Source: Zarea fungicola
Lineage: Eukaryota > Ascomycota > Sordariomycetes > Hypocreales > Cordycipitaceae
Direction: 5' to 3'
DNA length: 64,000 bases
Assembly: GCA_900169235.1 (NCBI GenBank)
Contig: FWCC01000237.1
Coordinates: forward strand, 306,360-370,359
The position numbers and the translations under genes are program-made. Below, piece by piece: positions 23,201 through 33,468 of this stretch; position 1 is the first letter of the stretch, and each line of letters opens with the position of its first letter. The notes beneath the pieces are model-generated. The model saw only the letters and a list, made by a program, of their open reading frames with translations. It was not told the origin of the DNA and did no database searches.

Positions 23201-25929
23201 ATACAATTGCAAGACTTGTTCAGCTCTTTGTCGAGAAGGGCAGAAAAGGGCCAGCTGACAAGGTCGTTGCCAACCTCGTGAAGTTTTCCTGCGTTGAAGT
23301 TGCCGAGACACCGGAATTTCCTGTTCATGCCTCCAAGCAAGACTTCATACTCTCGATGCAAAAGGAGGAGGACCGAGTAGATCATGCTGATGCTGCCAAA
23401 TGGGCAAGAGAGGCCAAGGCTGCTCGTGTCACGAGAAGAGGAGCAAAAGAAGCTCTCGAAATTCTGGCGCGTATATATGGTGCTACCATTTTCGAAACCG
23501 TTCCTAGTCTACGCAATTACATGGAGCAGCCTCTCCTGAGAGCCTTTTCTGGCGACTTGCCCCCAGAAGCTAAAGATCCCGAAAGTACCTTTGGACAGGA
23601 GATAGTTGATGCCATGTCCGTTATCCGCACCATGACACCGACTCTGAATAAGGACCTTTATGCATTCATACTGGAGATGATGCCCCTTGTTATCAAGGCT
23701 CTCCACTCAGAGCTTTCTGTTTTCCGGTACATGGCTGCCAAGTGTATGGCCACAATTTGCAGTGTCATGACGGTAGAGGGTATGACTGCGCTTGTTGAAA
23801 AGGTCCTACCATCAATCAGTAATCCTCTCGACTTACACTTCCGCCAAGGCGCCGTTGAAGCAATCTACCATCTCATTGCTGTTATGGGAGATGCCATCTT
23901 GCCCTACGTCATCTTCCTCATTGTGCCTGTTTTAGGTCGTATGAGTGATTCTGACAACGAGATTCGTCTGCTTGCCACGACTTCATTTGCAACACTAGTC
24001 AAACTTGTTCCCCTTGAAGCTGGTATTCCGGATCCTCCTGGCCTCTCGCAGGAACTCCTCAAGGGCCGAGATCGTGAACGTACTTTTATTTCTCAACTTT
24101 TGGATCCTAAAAAGGTTGAGCCATTTGCCATTCCCGTCGCTATCAAGGCAGAGCTTCGATCATATCAACAAGATGGTGTCAACTGGCTCCACTTTCTCAA
24201 CAAATACCACCTCCACGGTATTCTTTGCGATGATATGGGTCTTGGTAAGACACTGCAGACACTTTGTATTGTTGCCAGTGATCACCACCAACGCCAGGAG
24301 GAATTTGCTAAGACGCAGGCGGCGGATGTTAGGCGTCTGCCTTCTCTTATTGTCTGCCCGCCGACGCTTTCAGGACATTGGCAGCAAGAGATCAAGACCT
24401 ATGCCCCATTCCTCAGCGTAACTGCTTATGTTGGCCCGCCCACTGAACGCAAACTCTTGAAGAGCAAACTCGGCGATACGGACATTGTTATCACATCCTA
24501 TGATGTATGCCGTAACGACTCCGACGTACTGGAGAAGCACAGCTGGAACTATGTTGTTCTCGATGAGGGTCATCTGATAAAGAACCCCAAGGCTAAGATT
24601 AGTCAAGCTGTCAAGAGACTAGCGAGCAACCATCGCCTTATCCTTACTGGAACACCAATTCAGAACAATGTTTTGGAGCTCTGGTCACTGTTTGACTTCT
24701 TGATGCCCGGTTTCTTGGGCACTGAAAAGGTGTTCTTGGATCGCTTCGCGAAGCCCATCGCCGCCAGCCGCTATAGTAAGGCATCTTCAAAGGAACAAGA
24801 GGCTGGAGCACTCGCAATCGAGGCTCTCCACAAACAAGTACTTCCTTTCCTTCTCCGTCGTCTGAAGGAAGAGGTACTCAATGACCTGCCACCCAAGATT
24901 TTGCAAAACTACTACTGCGATCTCAGCGATCTACAGAGGAAGCTGTTTGAAGACTTCAACAAAAAACAAGGAAAGAAACTGCAGGCGGATGCTGGCCGTG
25001 AGGATAAGGAGGCAAAGCAGCACATCTTCCAAGCCCTGCAGTACATGCGCAAGCTCTGTAACTCGCCGGCTATGGTTATGAAACCAGGTGTGGCCATGTA
25101 TGAGGAGACGCAAAAGATCCTCGCGAAGCAGAACACGTCCGTCGATGACGTTGTGCATGCACCGAAACTTGGCGCACTTCGCGACTTGCTGGTTGACTGC
25201 GGTATTGGCGGAGACGATGGTGATAGCAACGATCCTCTCTACCAACCGATCAAACCCCATCGTGCCCTGATCTTCTGTCAGATGAAGGAAATGCTGGACA
25301 TGGTACAGAACAAGGTCCTCAAAGAATTACTGCCAAGTGTTTCCCATCTTCGCCTAGACGGTTCGATTGAAGCCAACAAGAGACAAGATATTGTCAATAA
25401 GTTTAACAGCGACCCATCTTACGACGTATTGCTTCTAACAACCAGTGTTGGTGGTCTGGGCCTCAACCTCACTGGTGCAGATACTGTAATTTTTGTTGAG
25501 CATGACTGGAACCCACAAAAGGATTTGCAGGCCATGGACCGTGCTCACAGAATCGGTCAGAAGAAGGTCGTCAACGTCTATCGCCTCATCACCAGAGGTA
25601 CACTGGAGGAGAAGATCCTAAACCTGCAACGATTCAAGATTGACGTCGCATCGACAGTCGTGAACCAACAGAACGCCGGTCTGGGCACGATGGACACGGA
25701 CCAGATTCTTGACCTGTTCAATCTGGGTGATACCGGGCCTGGTCTGGTATCAGACAAACCCCAGAACAACTTAGAGGGCAGGGAGGAGGACATGGTAGAC
25801 ATTGAAACGGGAGATGTACTGCGACAACCGGGCAAGAAGGCCTGGCTGGACGATCTAGAGGATCTCTGGGACGATAAACAGTACGAGGAAAGCTTTGATC
25901 TGGATGGATTTATGAAGACAATGTCATGA
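20233..25929 (+). CDS. MOT1: Mot1/BTAF1, TBP-removing Swi2/Snf2 ATPase
   Basis: Nuclear ATPase that strips TATA-binding protein from DNA and redistributes it among promoters. 1898 aa in a single exon, the family's usual size. Residues 1-1270 are HEAT-repeat helices that grip TBP, with a disordered acidic insertion at about 195-310. The C-terminal Snf2 ATPase begins near 1315: motif I DDMGLGKT around residues 1333-1340, motif II DEGH at 1444-1447 (DEGH in place of the common DEAH/DEGH range of Snf2 proteins), then LILTGTPIQNN, LLLTTSVGGLGLNLTGAD and AMDRAHRIGQ. The start codon has a good context (GACCATGGC). The C-terminal WLDDLEDLWDD patch is also typical. Absence of introns over 5.7 kb is notable beside its intron-bearing neighbours. 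Confidence 0.97.
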   Translation: MASRLDRLVTILETGSTRLIRDTAVNQLADWQKQHPDELFNLLSRVVPYLRHKDWETRSTAAKAIGKIVENAPLYDPNEDQHDTVTLDPKKEETTSAQNGHVKTEQDDDTVLKLDLKTDDQFSLDTINVQAILKYGRELLRGGGVEYSLAALDPISRLAHQKKTLPARLGLLGRKVDDDELAPPEPIGLPVTPVEAPANGAVSRSNSVNQSQGEDSQLSSRQLNVLKRKRKREAMKASQGKSGFGDLSLRRSTTTGSDAMVDDGSAMPDADSKNNAKLNQYFNLDRPTETDEDTKVVSEFKGPILPIKSEIEADHDMEGAEWPYERLCDFLKVDIFDPSWETRHGAAMALQQVIRVHGSGAGRGPSKSRAENDAINKKWLDDLACRLCFVLMLDRFTDYSSDTSVAPIRETIGQTLGSVLKHVPAESVYDTYRILHCMVLQQNLRMDRPVWAVCHGGMVGLRYVVAVRKDLLLQHNDMIDGVIAAVMKGLGDSDDDVRSVSAATLIPMAKEFVVMRPAALDGLTNIVWESLSNLGDDLSASTGRIMDLLATLCGFPEVLDAMKASAEKDDERSFTLLVPRLYPFLRHTITSVRLAVLKALLTFANLADDSSQGWLNGRILRLVLQNILVERDKETLNMSLELWTALVQNLAKNPTLLAEEFTPHLNTLMQLTLHPIGVSRYPIPMNPTLFQKPSGGTYTLPATAHAAVGRLPSPDATDRAPKRRRKSGKTEEPAAASVSHDVDGHMMTGDVDLVGMDALVRSRASAAKAMGLIMSRVPSAMLDDFEALLTPGLSSAFASTQVTACLVIDEYSKECKVEEDMTRYVQNLQRIVETDKPTFYRDLVIFMQRVRSQCQQLLHMFRDHGKVSPGKLPILPVIVQGEAEAGPSAFSLATAEKCVGDDYERLKKIMPPGQRLIASQQLAEARDVAQTAINEAKLLKEARDLRIRAAAACAMVAMKLLPKKPSPLIKGIMDSVKTEENQILQSRSSDTIARLVQLFVEKGRKGPADKVVANLVKFSCVEVAETPEFPVHASKQDFILSMQKEEDRVDHADAAKWAREAKAARVTRRGAKEALEILARIYGATIFETVPSLRNYMEQPLLRAFSGDLPPEAKDPESTFGQEIVDAMSVIRTMTPTLNKDLYAFILEMMPLVIKALHSELSVFRYMAAKCMATICSVMTVEGMTALVEKVLPSISNPLDLHFRQGAVEAIYHLIAVMGDAILPYVIFLIVPVLGRMSDSDNEIRLLATTSFATLVKLVPLEAGIPDPPGLSQELLKGRDRERTFISQLLDPKKVEPFAIPVAIKAELRSYQQDGVNWLHFLNKYHLHGILCDDMGLGKTLQTLCIVASDHHQRQEEFAKTQAADVRRLPSLIVCPPTLSGHWQQEIKTYAPFLSVTAYVGPPTERKLLKSKLGDTDIVITSYDVCRNDSDVLEKHSWNYVVLDEGHLIKNPKAKISQAVKRLASNHRLILTGTPIQNNVLELWSLFDFLMPGFLGTEKVFLDRFAKPIAASRYSKASSKEQEAGALAIEALHKQVLPFLLRRLKEEVLNDLPPKILQNYYCDLSDLQRKLFEDFNKKQGKKLQADAGREDKEAKQHIFQALQYMRKLCNSPAMVMKPGVAMYEETQKILAKQNTSVDDVVHAPKLGALRDLLVDCGIGGDDGDSNDPLYQPIKPHRALIFCQMKEMLDMVQNKVLKELLPSVSHLRLDGSIEANKRQDIVNKFNSDPSYDVLLLTTSVGGLGLNLTGADTVIFVEHDWNPQKDLQAMDRAHRIGQKKVVNVYRLITRGTLEEKILNLQRFKIDVASTVVNQQNAGLGTMDTDQILDLFNLGDTGPGLVSDKPQNNLEGREEDMVDIETGDVLRQPGKKAWLDDLEDLWDDKQYEESFDLDGFMKTMS

Positions 25930-26941
25930 TGAAGAAAAAGAGAAGAGGTTGAAGGACATCTTGTTTTTCTTCTCAGTGCTTGAACTGTTTCCTCTCTTGA
26001 TGCGGAGGATCAATCATTACATTTTATTAATCCATGGAGACACTGTCACTCGCTTACGTTTGCTTAGCTAGTAGTGGTGGCAGTCGGCGTTTTTTTTTTC
26101 TTTCGTTCGTTCTTGGTTTGCATTTTCTTGGTGTTCCAATCAATTTTCTGTACAGTAGTAGACGATTAGCGACCGCATGGAGAAATATCATTTTACCCGA
26201 CTCATACGAGTCTCTCTATCAACTTTCCATCTCCCAGTTCCTCTTTTACCAAGTCTTACGGCTGACCAAGGTTAACAGGAACATTGCCAATAACAAATGT
26301 GACGGGAAGCTATTTCGCTCCACCAGGATTGAAGATGACAACCTTTCGACTGGCTTCGAGTGCACGAATATTTGCCACATCATGTTTCAAATGACAACGC
26401 TGTTGCTTTTCTCTCCACCCCCAGCTCTTTCAATTGCAAAACTCCGCCTTCATGTCTCTGGTCTGGTCCCAGATCAATGGTGGTCAAATATATTAGCATG
26501 CGACTATTTTGCCACTTTTTAAAAAATGGTAGAATTGAGTTACAAGAGATCTTGAATTGTTTTCTTGTAAATTTGTTACATGGCCAAGGGATTCGCTGAG
26601 AGCTACCAAACTTGCTGGGTAGTTGCCAGTAGAATCCTGTTAAATCCAGTTACGCAGGTATATTAAGAGAAGGCAAGTGAAAAAGAATACTCATAAATTA
26701 AGATTTAGCATCAAAGTACTGATAGTATTTCGTGGCAATGGCCTGATGTGCATAATCCGTCCTAATTCGTTCGCCGGCGCCTGCTGAGATGCCTGCCAAA
26801 CAACCCCACCATGTCTGCCGGAACCTTCAAGAAGTTGGAGGGGCAAATAGAGCTTCGATCACTCGCCCACTATCTTTGCTCATTACTGACTCCGCCAGCC
26901 GCTTGACGGACCAAAGCATCACAAATTCAAGGCTTCTCATC
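25930..26941. other. Intergenic
   Basis: Between MOT1 and CDC37, same strand. AT-rich 3' flank followed by the CDC37 promoter. Nothing coding or structured is apparent apart from a T9 run near 26,093. Confidence 0.5.
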
Positions 26942-28572
26942 ATGCCTATCGACTACAGTAAATGGGTACGTTTCTTCCAAATGATCGTGGAGATTGCCAA
27001 CCTCTCGCTACCAAAAGCGGCCCGCTAATCCAGAAAATAGGACGCGTTGGAGCTCAGCGACGACTCAGACATCGAAGTCCATCCCAATGTCGACAAGCGG
27101 TCCTTTATTCGAGCCAAGCAAAATCAGATTCATCATGAACGTCAGCAGCGCAGACAGCGCATACAGGCGCTGCGATACGAAGTGACCTTGCATACGGCCT
27201 TGTTGAAGCGCATCGCTGCTCTCCTGGCGTCGCTCAAGTCCCGCGCCGTCGAGGCCGGCACTAGCAACCCTGGCGAGCTTGCTTTCCAAGCCGTCATGGA
27301 GTCTTCAGGCCATCAAAATGAGGATGCCCTACCCGAAGTGCCAGAAGGCCTTCGTGTCGACCCGAACCAGCCCAAGACCTACTCAGCCATGATGGCCGGC
27401 TTGCTCGACCAAGTGAACAAGGCCATGGCGGTGAAGAAGTCGGAAGATAGGTATACGGCAATGATGGAAGAAATCCAGGTGCACAAGACGCAAGTTGAGA
27501 CACTAATTAAGGAGAGTGGTGAGGAGCTCGCCAAGCTTGAAAAGGAGGAGAGCAGCAAGATTACGAGCGACAGCATTCAAACGAGCGTTGACACCACTTT
27601 CATCAACAGATCACCATCCACTGGGCCTTCCACAGGAGGTGGCTCGACCACAGTTGAACTACTGAATCCAAACTATAAGCAAGTTGCCGAATCGTCTTCC
27701 ACAGCGGCGTCGAAAAGCGGCCCGGCTTCAAAGGACAATAACGACGAGGACGACGATATCGAAGCATCTCCGGCTGCGAAGAAATTTGCCGACATCAAGG
27801 CCGCCGACTACTCGTCAAGCCTGGAATACCTCGTCAAGAATCCACATATTCTGACAGAGAAGGAGACCGATGGCCTGTTAGTCCTCGCTTTTGATGCCGC
27901 CCTTGAGGGCAAGGAAGACCGCTCGCAACAGTGTGTGCACCAAGCGTTGCTACTTCAGTACTGCCGGGCGCTCGGGCGCGACGGCGTACCACTCTTCTTC
28001 AAGCGCATCACAGCCGCGCATGTCAATAGCGCAAAGGAGGTGTTTTACAAGGATGTCTACGACACGCATGTGCGGATCCGTACACGCGCACGAGAGATAA
28101 TTGCGGAGCGCGCGAATGAGCCCGAGGGTGTGGAACAGATTCAACTGCACGCCGTGGAGCCTGGTACGGTCATCGCCATCAGTGTGCCACCTGTCGACAG
28201 CGAGGACCCTGAGGTTCAGGAGGCAAGAGAGATTTATGAGCACTTCAGCAACGAGATGAAAGAGGCGCTAGAGACGGGTGAACTGGACAAGGTGAACGTC
28301 GTGCTCGGAAAGCTATCCGTGGAAGAGGCAGAGGAATATGTCAACTTGTTTGGTGAGGTAAGAAACCGGCGTCAAGCATCAGTACAAACGAAATGTCGAT
28401 GGATGTGCATGTGCTAATATGGTAACAATAGGCCAACATTCTGAGTCTTGAAGAACAAATCATAGACGGGACAACGGAAGAGGGAAAACAGCAAATCAAG
28501 GATTTAGAGGCCAAGGCGGCAGCGGAACGGGCCGCAGAGGTGAATACGGGACCAACTGAAGATCCAGAGTAA
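26942..28572 (+). CDS. CDC37: Hsp90 co-chaperone Cdc37
   Basis: Cytosolic co-chaperone that loads protein kinases onto Hsp90. Three exons, 26942-26965, 27041-28357 and 28432-28572, give 493 aa. The first exon codes only MPIDYSKW; splicing joins it to DALELSDDSDIEVHPNVDKRSF, the hallmark N-terminus, with CK2-type sites at Ser14 and Ser17. A long coiled coil follows (about 30-190), then the Hsp90-binding domain (SLEYLVKNPHI, LLQYCRALGRDGVPLFFKR) and a charged C-terminal tail. Both introns are 74-75 nt; the second has a GCTAAT branch site. The gene converges on the oxidoreductase gene, with 199 nt between their stop codons. Confidence 0.97.
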
Positions 28573-28771
28573 GGACGTGCCCAAGTATACCTGCAAAGGA
28601 AGCATTATATAGTCTTAGCACAAGATCCAGTACTGCTCAGGTCAACACATCAATTTCACACAGAGCATCAAAACCGTGCATGTCGACGGAAGCGCGTTTG
28701 TGAGCATTATTTTCTCTCCTGCTCTGTTTAGTTGTGAAAACTTTGCTTTATTTATTTATTCATTTTTTTCC

Positions 28772-29806
28772 TTAGACTTGAATTTTCTCGCCATGACGCT
28801 TAAAAATATCCTCCTCCCACGCAGTCAGCAAACCCATAATCTCCACACTGTTGGCCCAGCTGGGCGAAGGGCGTACAGGCTCCTTTATGCCCGATGCAAC
28901 GTAATCTTCCACTTTTTTGATCTGGTGGCCAAAAGCATCCATCTTGCTGGAAACGATTACCTTCTCCACGGCACCGCCCTTGTACGTCTTGATCTGGAAG
29001 ACGTTGTCTCCGACCACAGGCAGCCACGGGTTTGTAACGAAGGTGAGGGAAGCTTTGTCGCCCTGGATGGTGAAGGAAAAGTCGTTGCCGAACGAGTCAG
29101 ACGACTGGATCGTGGCGAGAACGCCGACTTCATCGAAGCGCGCTGTCAGCGCTGCGTCGAGAGCAAACGTCACGCCATCGTCGCTCGTCGCCAGCGCACC
29201 GTGGCCCAGGATGGTCCGCGGCCCATTCCACGCGCTGGGGCCATACGCCGTCTCGAGGACAAAGTGCAGCAGCGAAACCGGGTAGCATCCGAGGTTGTAG
29301 ATGGTGCCGCGGCCGCGCGGGTTGGCCTTTGCGGCGATGTTGGCGGCGTAGTAACCCGAGATGCCGCGGATCTTGCCAAGGCGGCCCTCGGTGATGACGG
29401 CGGCGAGTGTCTCCATGACGGGGTGGGTAAGGTACATGAGGCCCTCGAGGAAGAAGACATCGCCAGCGGCGCGGACTGCGTCCGTCATGGCGTGAGCGTC
29501 AGCCATGGTAGTCGCGAGCGACTTTTCAGAGAGAATGGCCTTCTTGCCAGCCTTGGTCGCGAGGAGGACGGCCGCGGCGTGCATGTGGCTCGGGAGGCCG
29601 ACGTAGACTACATCGACGGCTGAGTCGGCAAGGAGGGCCTCGAGTGACGTGTACCGCGAAGCAATGCCATAGCGGTCGGCAAAGGCGGATAGACGCTGCT
29701 CATTACGGCCAAAAACAGCCTGGATGTGCGAGTTGTTGCTGGCGACAATGGCTTTGGCGACAGTGTCGCTGATGAAGCTAGTTCCGAGAATGCCCCAACG
29801 CAGCAT
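28772..29806 (-). CDS. Gfo/Idh/MocA-family NAD(P)-dependent oxidoreductase
   Basis: Likely sugar or dihydrodiol dehydrogenase of the Gfo/Idh/MocA family. 344 aa, one exon, normal length. N-terminal Rossmann fold with the dinucleotide motif WGILGTSFIS (residues 4-13), VDVVYVGLPSHMH, and EKSLATT where the family usually has EKP, so the catalytic-type Lys is kept. The C-terminal half has the substrate-domain motif GTIYNLGCYPVSLLHF, with the family's conserved His. The closest described relatives would be dimeric dihydrodiol dehydrogenase-like fungal proteins; the substrate cannot be read from sequence. A 315-aa frame on the opposite strand is a codon-bias shadow. Confidence 0.9.
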   Translation of the reverse strand: MLRWGILGTSFISDTVAKAIVASNNSHIQAVFGRNEQRLSAFADRYGIASRYTSLEALLADSAVDVVYVGLPSHMHAAAVLLATKAGKKAILSEKSLATTMADAHAMTDAVRAAGDVFFLEGLMYLTHPVMETLAAVITEGRLGKIRGISGYYAANIAAKANPRGRGTIYNLGCYPVSLLHFVLETAYGPSAWNGPRTILGHGALATSDDGVTFALDAALTARFDEVGVLATIQSSDSFGNDFSFTIQGDKASLTFVTNPWLPVVGDNVFQIKTYKGGAVEKVIVSSKMDAFGHQIKKVEDYVASGIKEPVRPSPSWANSVEIMGLLTAWEEDIFKRHGEKIQV

Positions 29807-30735
29807 ACTGTGGATGACTTTTTTGGGTGGTTATTCGTTTCTTAAATATTTCTCAAGATTAGAAGCAAAGCCTCTCTCTGTTTCTCTTTTCCTCTTTTCC
29901 TCTTAAAGAATTGTTTCTAGCTCTCTTGTGGTGCGTGAGTTAAACGTGTGTCGTGTGGTGATTCGGGATCGGGCCGTGCAAGCTTAACACAAAAAAAACT
30001 CCCAAGAAACCCACTTGATTTGCGTTGTTTCTCTGGGGCTCGCTAGACCCTTTAAGAATTAGTAAAACTCCCTTGCAAGAAATCAAAAAGGGCGAAAAGC
30101 TCCTCTCATTAGCCCTGTTACTGGTGGAAATGGACCTTGACTGGCGGCGAAGTCCGATGAACAGACGACAAATCTCACGATCCGTGCTACCCCTCCTCAA
30201 CAGACAAGGCCTTACGTTTGCTTTAGTTGGCCAGAAATTTTCTCAAATATTTTTGTAAGTATAAGGATTATTCCTTCTGGATTTTCCCAACATTAGTTTC
30301 TAATTAGCAGGAACGCATAGTCCCCAACAAGTTTACAAACTGACATCAGATTGTGAGTCCGTGAGCCATCGGAAGCCATCGTGAACCATGTTGCCCCACC
30401 TTCGATCTGGTCCAACTCACATGAGACGGAAATCCCCGGCCAAATACATCAAGAGGAGGATATTGGCCTTTTGAAATCATAAAACTGACAGACAAGGGTT
30501 GAGCAAAGAAGTAATATTCGGCAAGGCACTATCATATGTCTCTTGACGTAGAAGGGCTTCAGAGGTCTTTCAGCTTCAGTCTAGCCTGGCGCCATATGCC
30601 GGATTTGAGAGATGCAATTTTTTTCTCACGCCAGCTGCCGCCTAAACATAATGAAGGTGACTTTCTACTAATTGATTCGATGCTATTTGACAAGCTGAGA
30701 GTTTCTTTTTATATCCAGCCCTGAAGAAGTCCTCC
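29807..30735. other. Intergenic
   Basis: Upstream of the oxidoreductase gene and of the HET remnant. AT-rich with a C/T-rich patch at 29,870-29,910 near the oxidoreductase start. No supported coding sequence. Confidence 0.5.
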
Positions 30736-32820
30736 ATGCCACAGCCTCTGTGTGAAAGACCTGGTCAGAAGGTGGCTTGCGCCATCTGCCATGTGCTAAA
30801 CTTGTCTAATGATGATGTTTGGAGACTCAGTATAGAAGATATCCGACAAAAAGCGGAAGGATTTCGGCCGTGTCCCACATGCTCCATAATATGGGACTGT
30901 ATCTGTGCAGTTGCCAATACATCTCACCCTGATATTGTGTACGATACCTTGCCATTGTTGGCAGTGAGCATGATGATATGATTGAAAGCTGCCCTCTTAT
31001 TGAACATTTGATTCCAAATCATGTTGTTTTTGGCAAACCTCCTACAGACTTGCAATTTTACACTTTCGTCAGTAGGTTTAGATGACTCTGCCAGTCTACA
31101 CAGCTGGGTCGGTATACATTTCTAAACCATGCAGAGATAAATCTCGGGCGCCGTGGAATTCAATTGGTCACGGATACCACATACATTCATCCGCATCCTC
31201 AGAATCGAGTGTAACTCTGTTCCTGTAATGGTTGTCCTCCTGTACCGCGAGTACTGGCAAACATGCCAAATGCCCCAAGCCCGATATGCCTTTCCTCCCG
31301 ACTCGCGTCATTCATGTCGGGAATGTCACCGCCAAACCACGCCATCACATTGCAAAAACGTCAGAGAAGGGTTGTTATACCGTGTTAAGCCATTGCTGGA
31401 GTGGCGATATTCCCACCAAGACCCAAAATACAACATTGAAGAATACACTCGCAGCCTGCCGGAGCACCTGCCGCAGATACTTCTCGACGCGATTAGTATC
31501 ACACCGCTGCTAGGCATTGAATATATATACATATATAGACTCACTCTGAATTTTCAAGCTTCCACAGAAGACTGGCAGATCGAGTCTTCGAATATGGCTC
31601 AAGTATACAGCAATGCCCACGTCATGATTGCACAGACGCAGCCGCCGACAGCTCGGCTGGGTTTCTGAAACAGCCTTCTAGAAATGCGCCACCATACCAC
31701 AGTATACAAAATTGCGTTAGTTCTCGGGATGGCGATGGGCGGTGTTACCCACGTCCGTAAATGCGGCGTCCTGGCGGAGAGGAGGTGCCGTTCCACTGCT
31801 GGTCACCTGTGGGCAACAAATCTCGGTACAGCAAGCTTTCCACACGCGGCTGCGTCTTCCAGGAGCGATTTCTCTCACCGTGGGCGCTTCATTTCTCAAA
31901 GCACGAAGTGGCTTGGGAGTGGCGGTCTACCTGTGACTGTGAGTGTTCCACCACCTCGCTGCGTACGCAGAGCACAACGAGCGTTGTCAGGCCTTTTCTC
32001 TTTCAACAGACTGGCTATCAAGAATCCTTTGCTGAGATGTGGCGCCGCGATATTGTCCCGGCTACACGCGCCTCGGCCTTAAGCGGGCGACGTACCGGCT
32101 CCCCGCACTGGCACAGGTAGCGTCAAGAATCCGTTGCGACGATGTCTCTAGCCGGGCTATGATAGGAGGCGCTGGCCAAGGACTTGCTGTTGACTGTGAT
32201 TGGGAACATACAGTTTAGCCGTAGACAGCCAGTCGGATACGCACCATCATGGCCGTGAGCATCAGTCACTGGTCCGATTATATATGCAACTCAGCGACTC
32301 ATTGATGATGCCCTTGTATTCGGACCGGTGGATGTCGTCTTCGATGCTAATCGGCCCACTATCTTGGTCGATCTGTGCCTTGATTTTTCCCGTAACCATC
32401 ACCAGGTCTTGGTCTGATACCAACAGTCAGGTACAAGTGCTTGATGCCTGGGAACAAAGAGGTGGCAGTCTCGCCGCTACCTGGGATTACGTTGCCTTGG
32501 GCAGAATTTGGATAGAGTCTGAAGAAGCTATGTGCAAACCTCTTGTCTGTGACTTGAATCAAGGTGCAAACGAGCCCGTTGGACTGCTAGTTGCGTCGCG
32601 CCGTGGATACATCACCTCACTTGAGAGGCCCTGTAAAAGAGTTGGCCTTGTTGTCGGGCTCAGGAAGCAGGCCGCTCTGAGACGGCTATCCAGTTGTGAC
32701 TGGCATACTCATGATGACGAGAGCATCGAGGATGGTATTGACACTAATGGAGACAGGAAATCATTCGATTGGGTAGAGGAGCTTGGAAAGAAGCCAAAGA
32801 CCAAGGTTTGCATTCAGTGA
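30736..32820 (+). pseudogene. Decayed HET-domain (heterokaryon incompatibility) gene
   Basis: Pieces of one HET protein appear in order but in different frames. An N-terminal piece at 30736-30981 has a CPTCSIIWD-like motif. At 31,270-31,435 is LPTRVIHVG followed by YTVLSHCWSGDIPTKT, the HET domain signature. The match then shifts frame to LPEHLPQILLDAISIT, GIEYIYIYRL (an intact copy would have the WID motif) and EDWQIESSNMAQVYSNAHVMIA up to 31,665. A third frame carries LSTRGCVFQERFLSP and WALHFSKHEVAWEW (about 31,830-31,925). The 32,200-32,820 frame is a possible C-terminal remnant without a recognised domain. Frameshifts, internal stops and loss of WID mean it cannot make a whole HET protein. 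HET genes normally trigger cell death after fusion of unlike hyphae; this one is presumed inactive. Confidence 0.85.
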
Positions 32821-33366
32821 ACCCGCGTCGTTTAAAATAGAACAACCGGGGATTGCTGCTAATCTCGGCGAGGAGATTAGATTTACTTTGTGATGACGTC
32901 TACACAAGAACAATCCATACCATTTAAATCCACTCCAAATATCAATTAGCCTCTGGTATTATAATGCATTGAATTTGAAATCAGAGCCGCGAAAATGTAA
33001 CATGTACGGATGCCTCTGAGCCTTCGCCCTCCCACACCTATTGTTTCATCACACAAAGCCAGGCCATCCAGTATATGCTTCCAGGCTAATGCGGCGATTC
33101 TACGGCGATTCTGCGGCGCACCATAGAGATTGACAGGCCGCCGAGATACGTACCAGAGATCTCATAATTGACATTACCCCATTTTCGTTAGTCTCCGGTG
33201 GTATTTGAGTACGGAGCTAAAGCGGTCAAACCCGATCGGGTTGTTGTCTTCATGGTTGTGCGCGGCCCGTCAAGATTACCAGGTTGAGGGGAAAGTCAGC
33301 ATGCGAAGGGGCAAGCCTCGTACATTTCAAGTTATTATTCCGCTTTTCAGCCTTTAAATGTTCAAG

Positions 33367-33386
33367 TTTTTTTTTTAAAAAAAAAA
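33367..33386. repeat. T10A10 perfect palindrome
   Basis: Ten T followed by ten A, directly 5' of a TATA-like element. Rigid poly(dA:dT) tracts of this kind commonly exclude nucleosomes in fungal promoters. Confidence 0.9.
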
Positions 33387-33388
33387 TT

Positions 33389-33396
33389 TATAAATA
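33389..33396 (+). promoter_or_regulatory. TATA-box-like element
   Basis: TATAAATA, 73 nt upstream of the hydrolase start codon at 33469 and immediately downstream of the T10A10 tract. Match and spacing fit a core promoter; no transcription data support it. Confidence 0.55.
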
Positions 33397-33468
33397 GGAC
33401 GTTTAGGAACCTTGCACGCCCAAACAGTATCCCAAAAGCTTTTCGACTCATCCCTTCACCACACCAAC

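Larger units (their letters stand above)
32821..33468. other. Promoter region of secreted hydrolase
   Basis: No coding sequence. It includes a repeated GCGGCGATTCT motif at about 33,092-33,117 and the T10A10 tract and TATA element listed separately. Confidence 0.5.

Noticed and set aside
28676..29623. 315-aa open frame antisense to the Gfo/Idh/MocA gene
   Set aside because: It is a shadow of the oxidoreductase, whose Rossmann motifs make the real strand clear.
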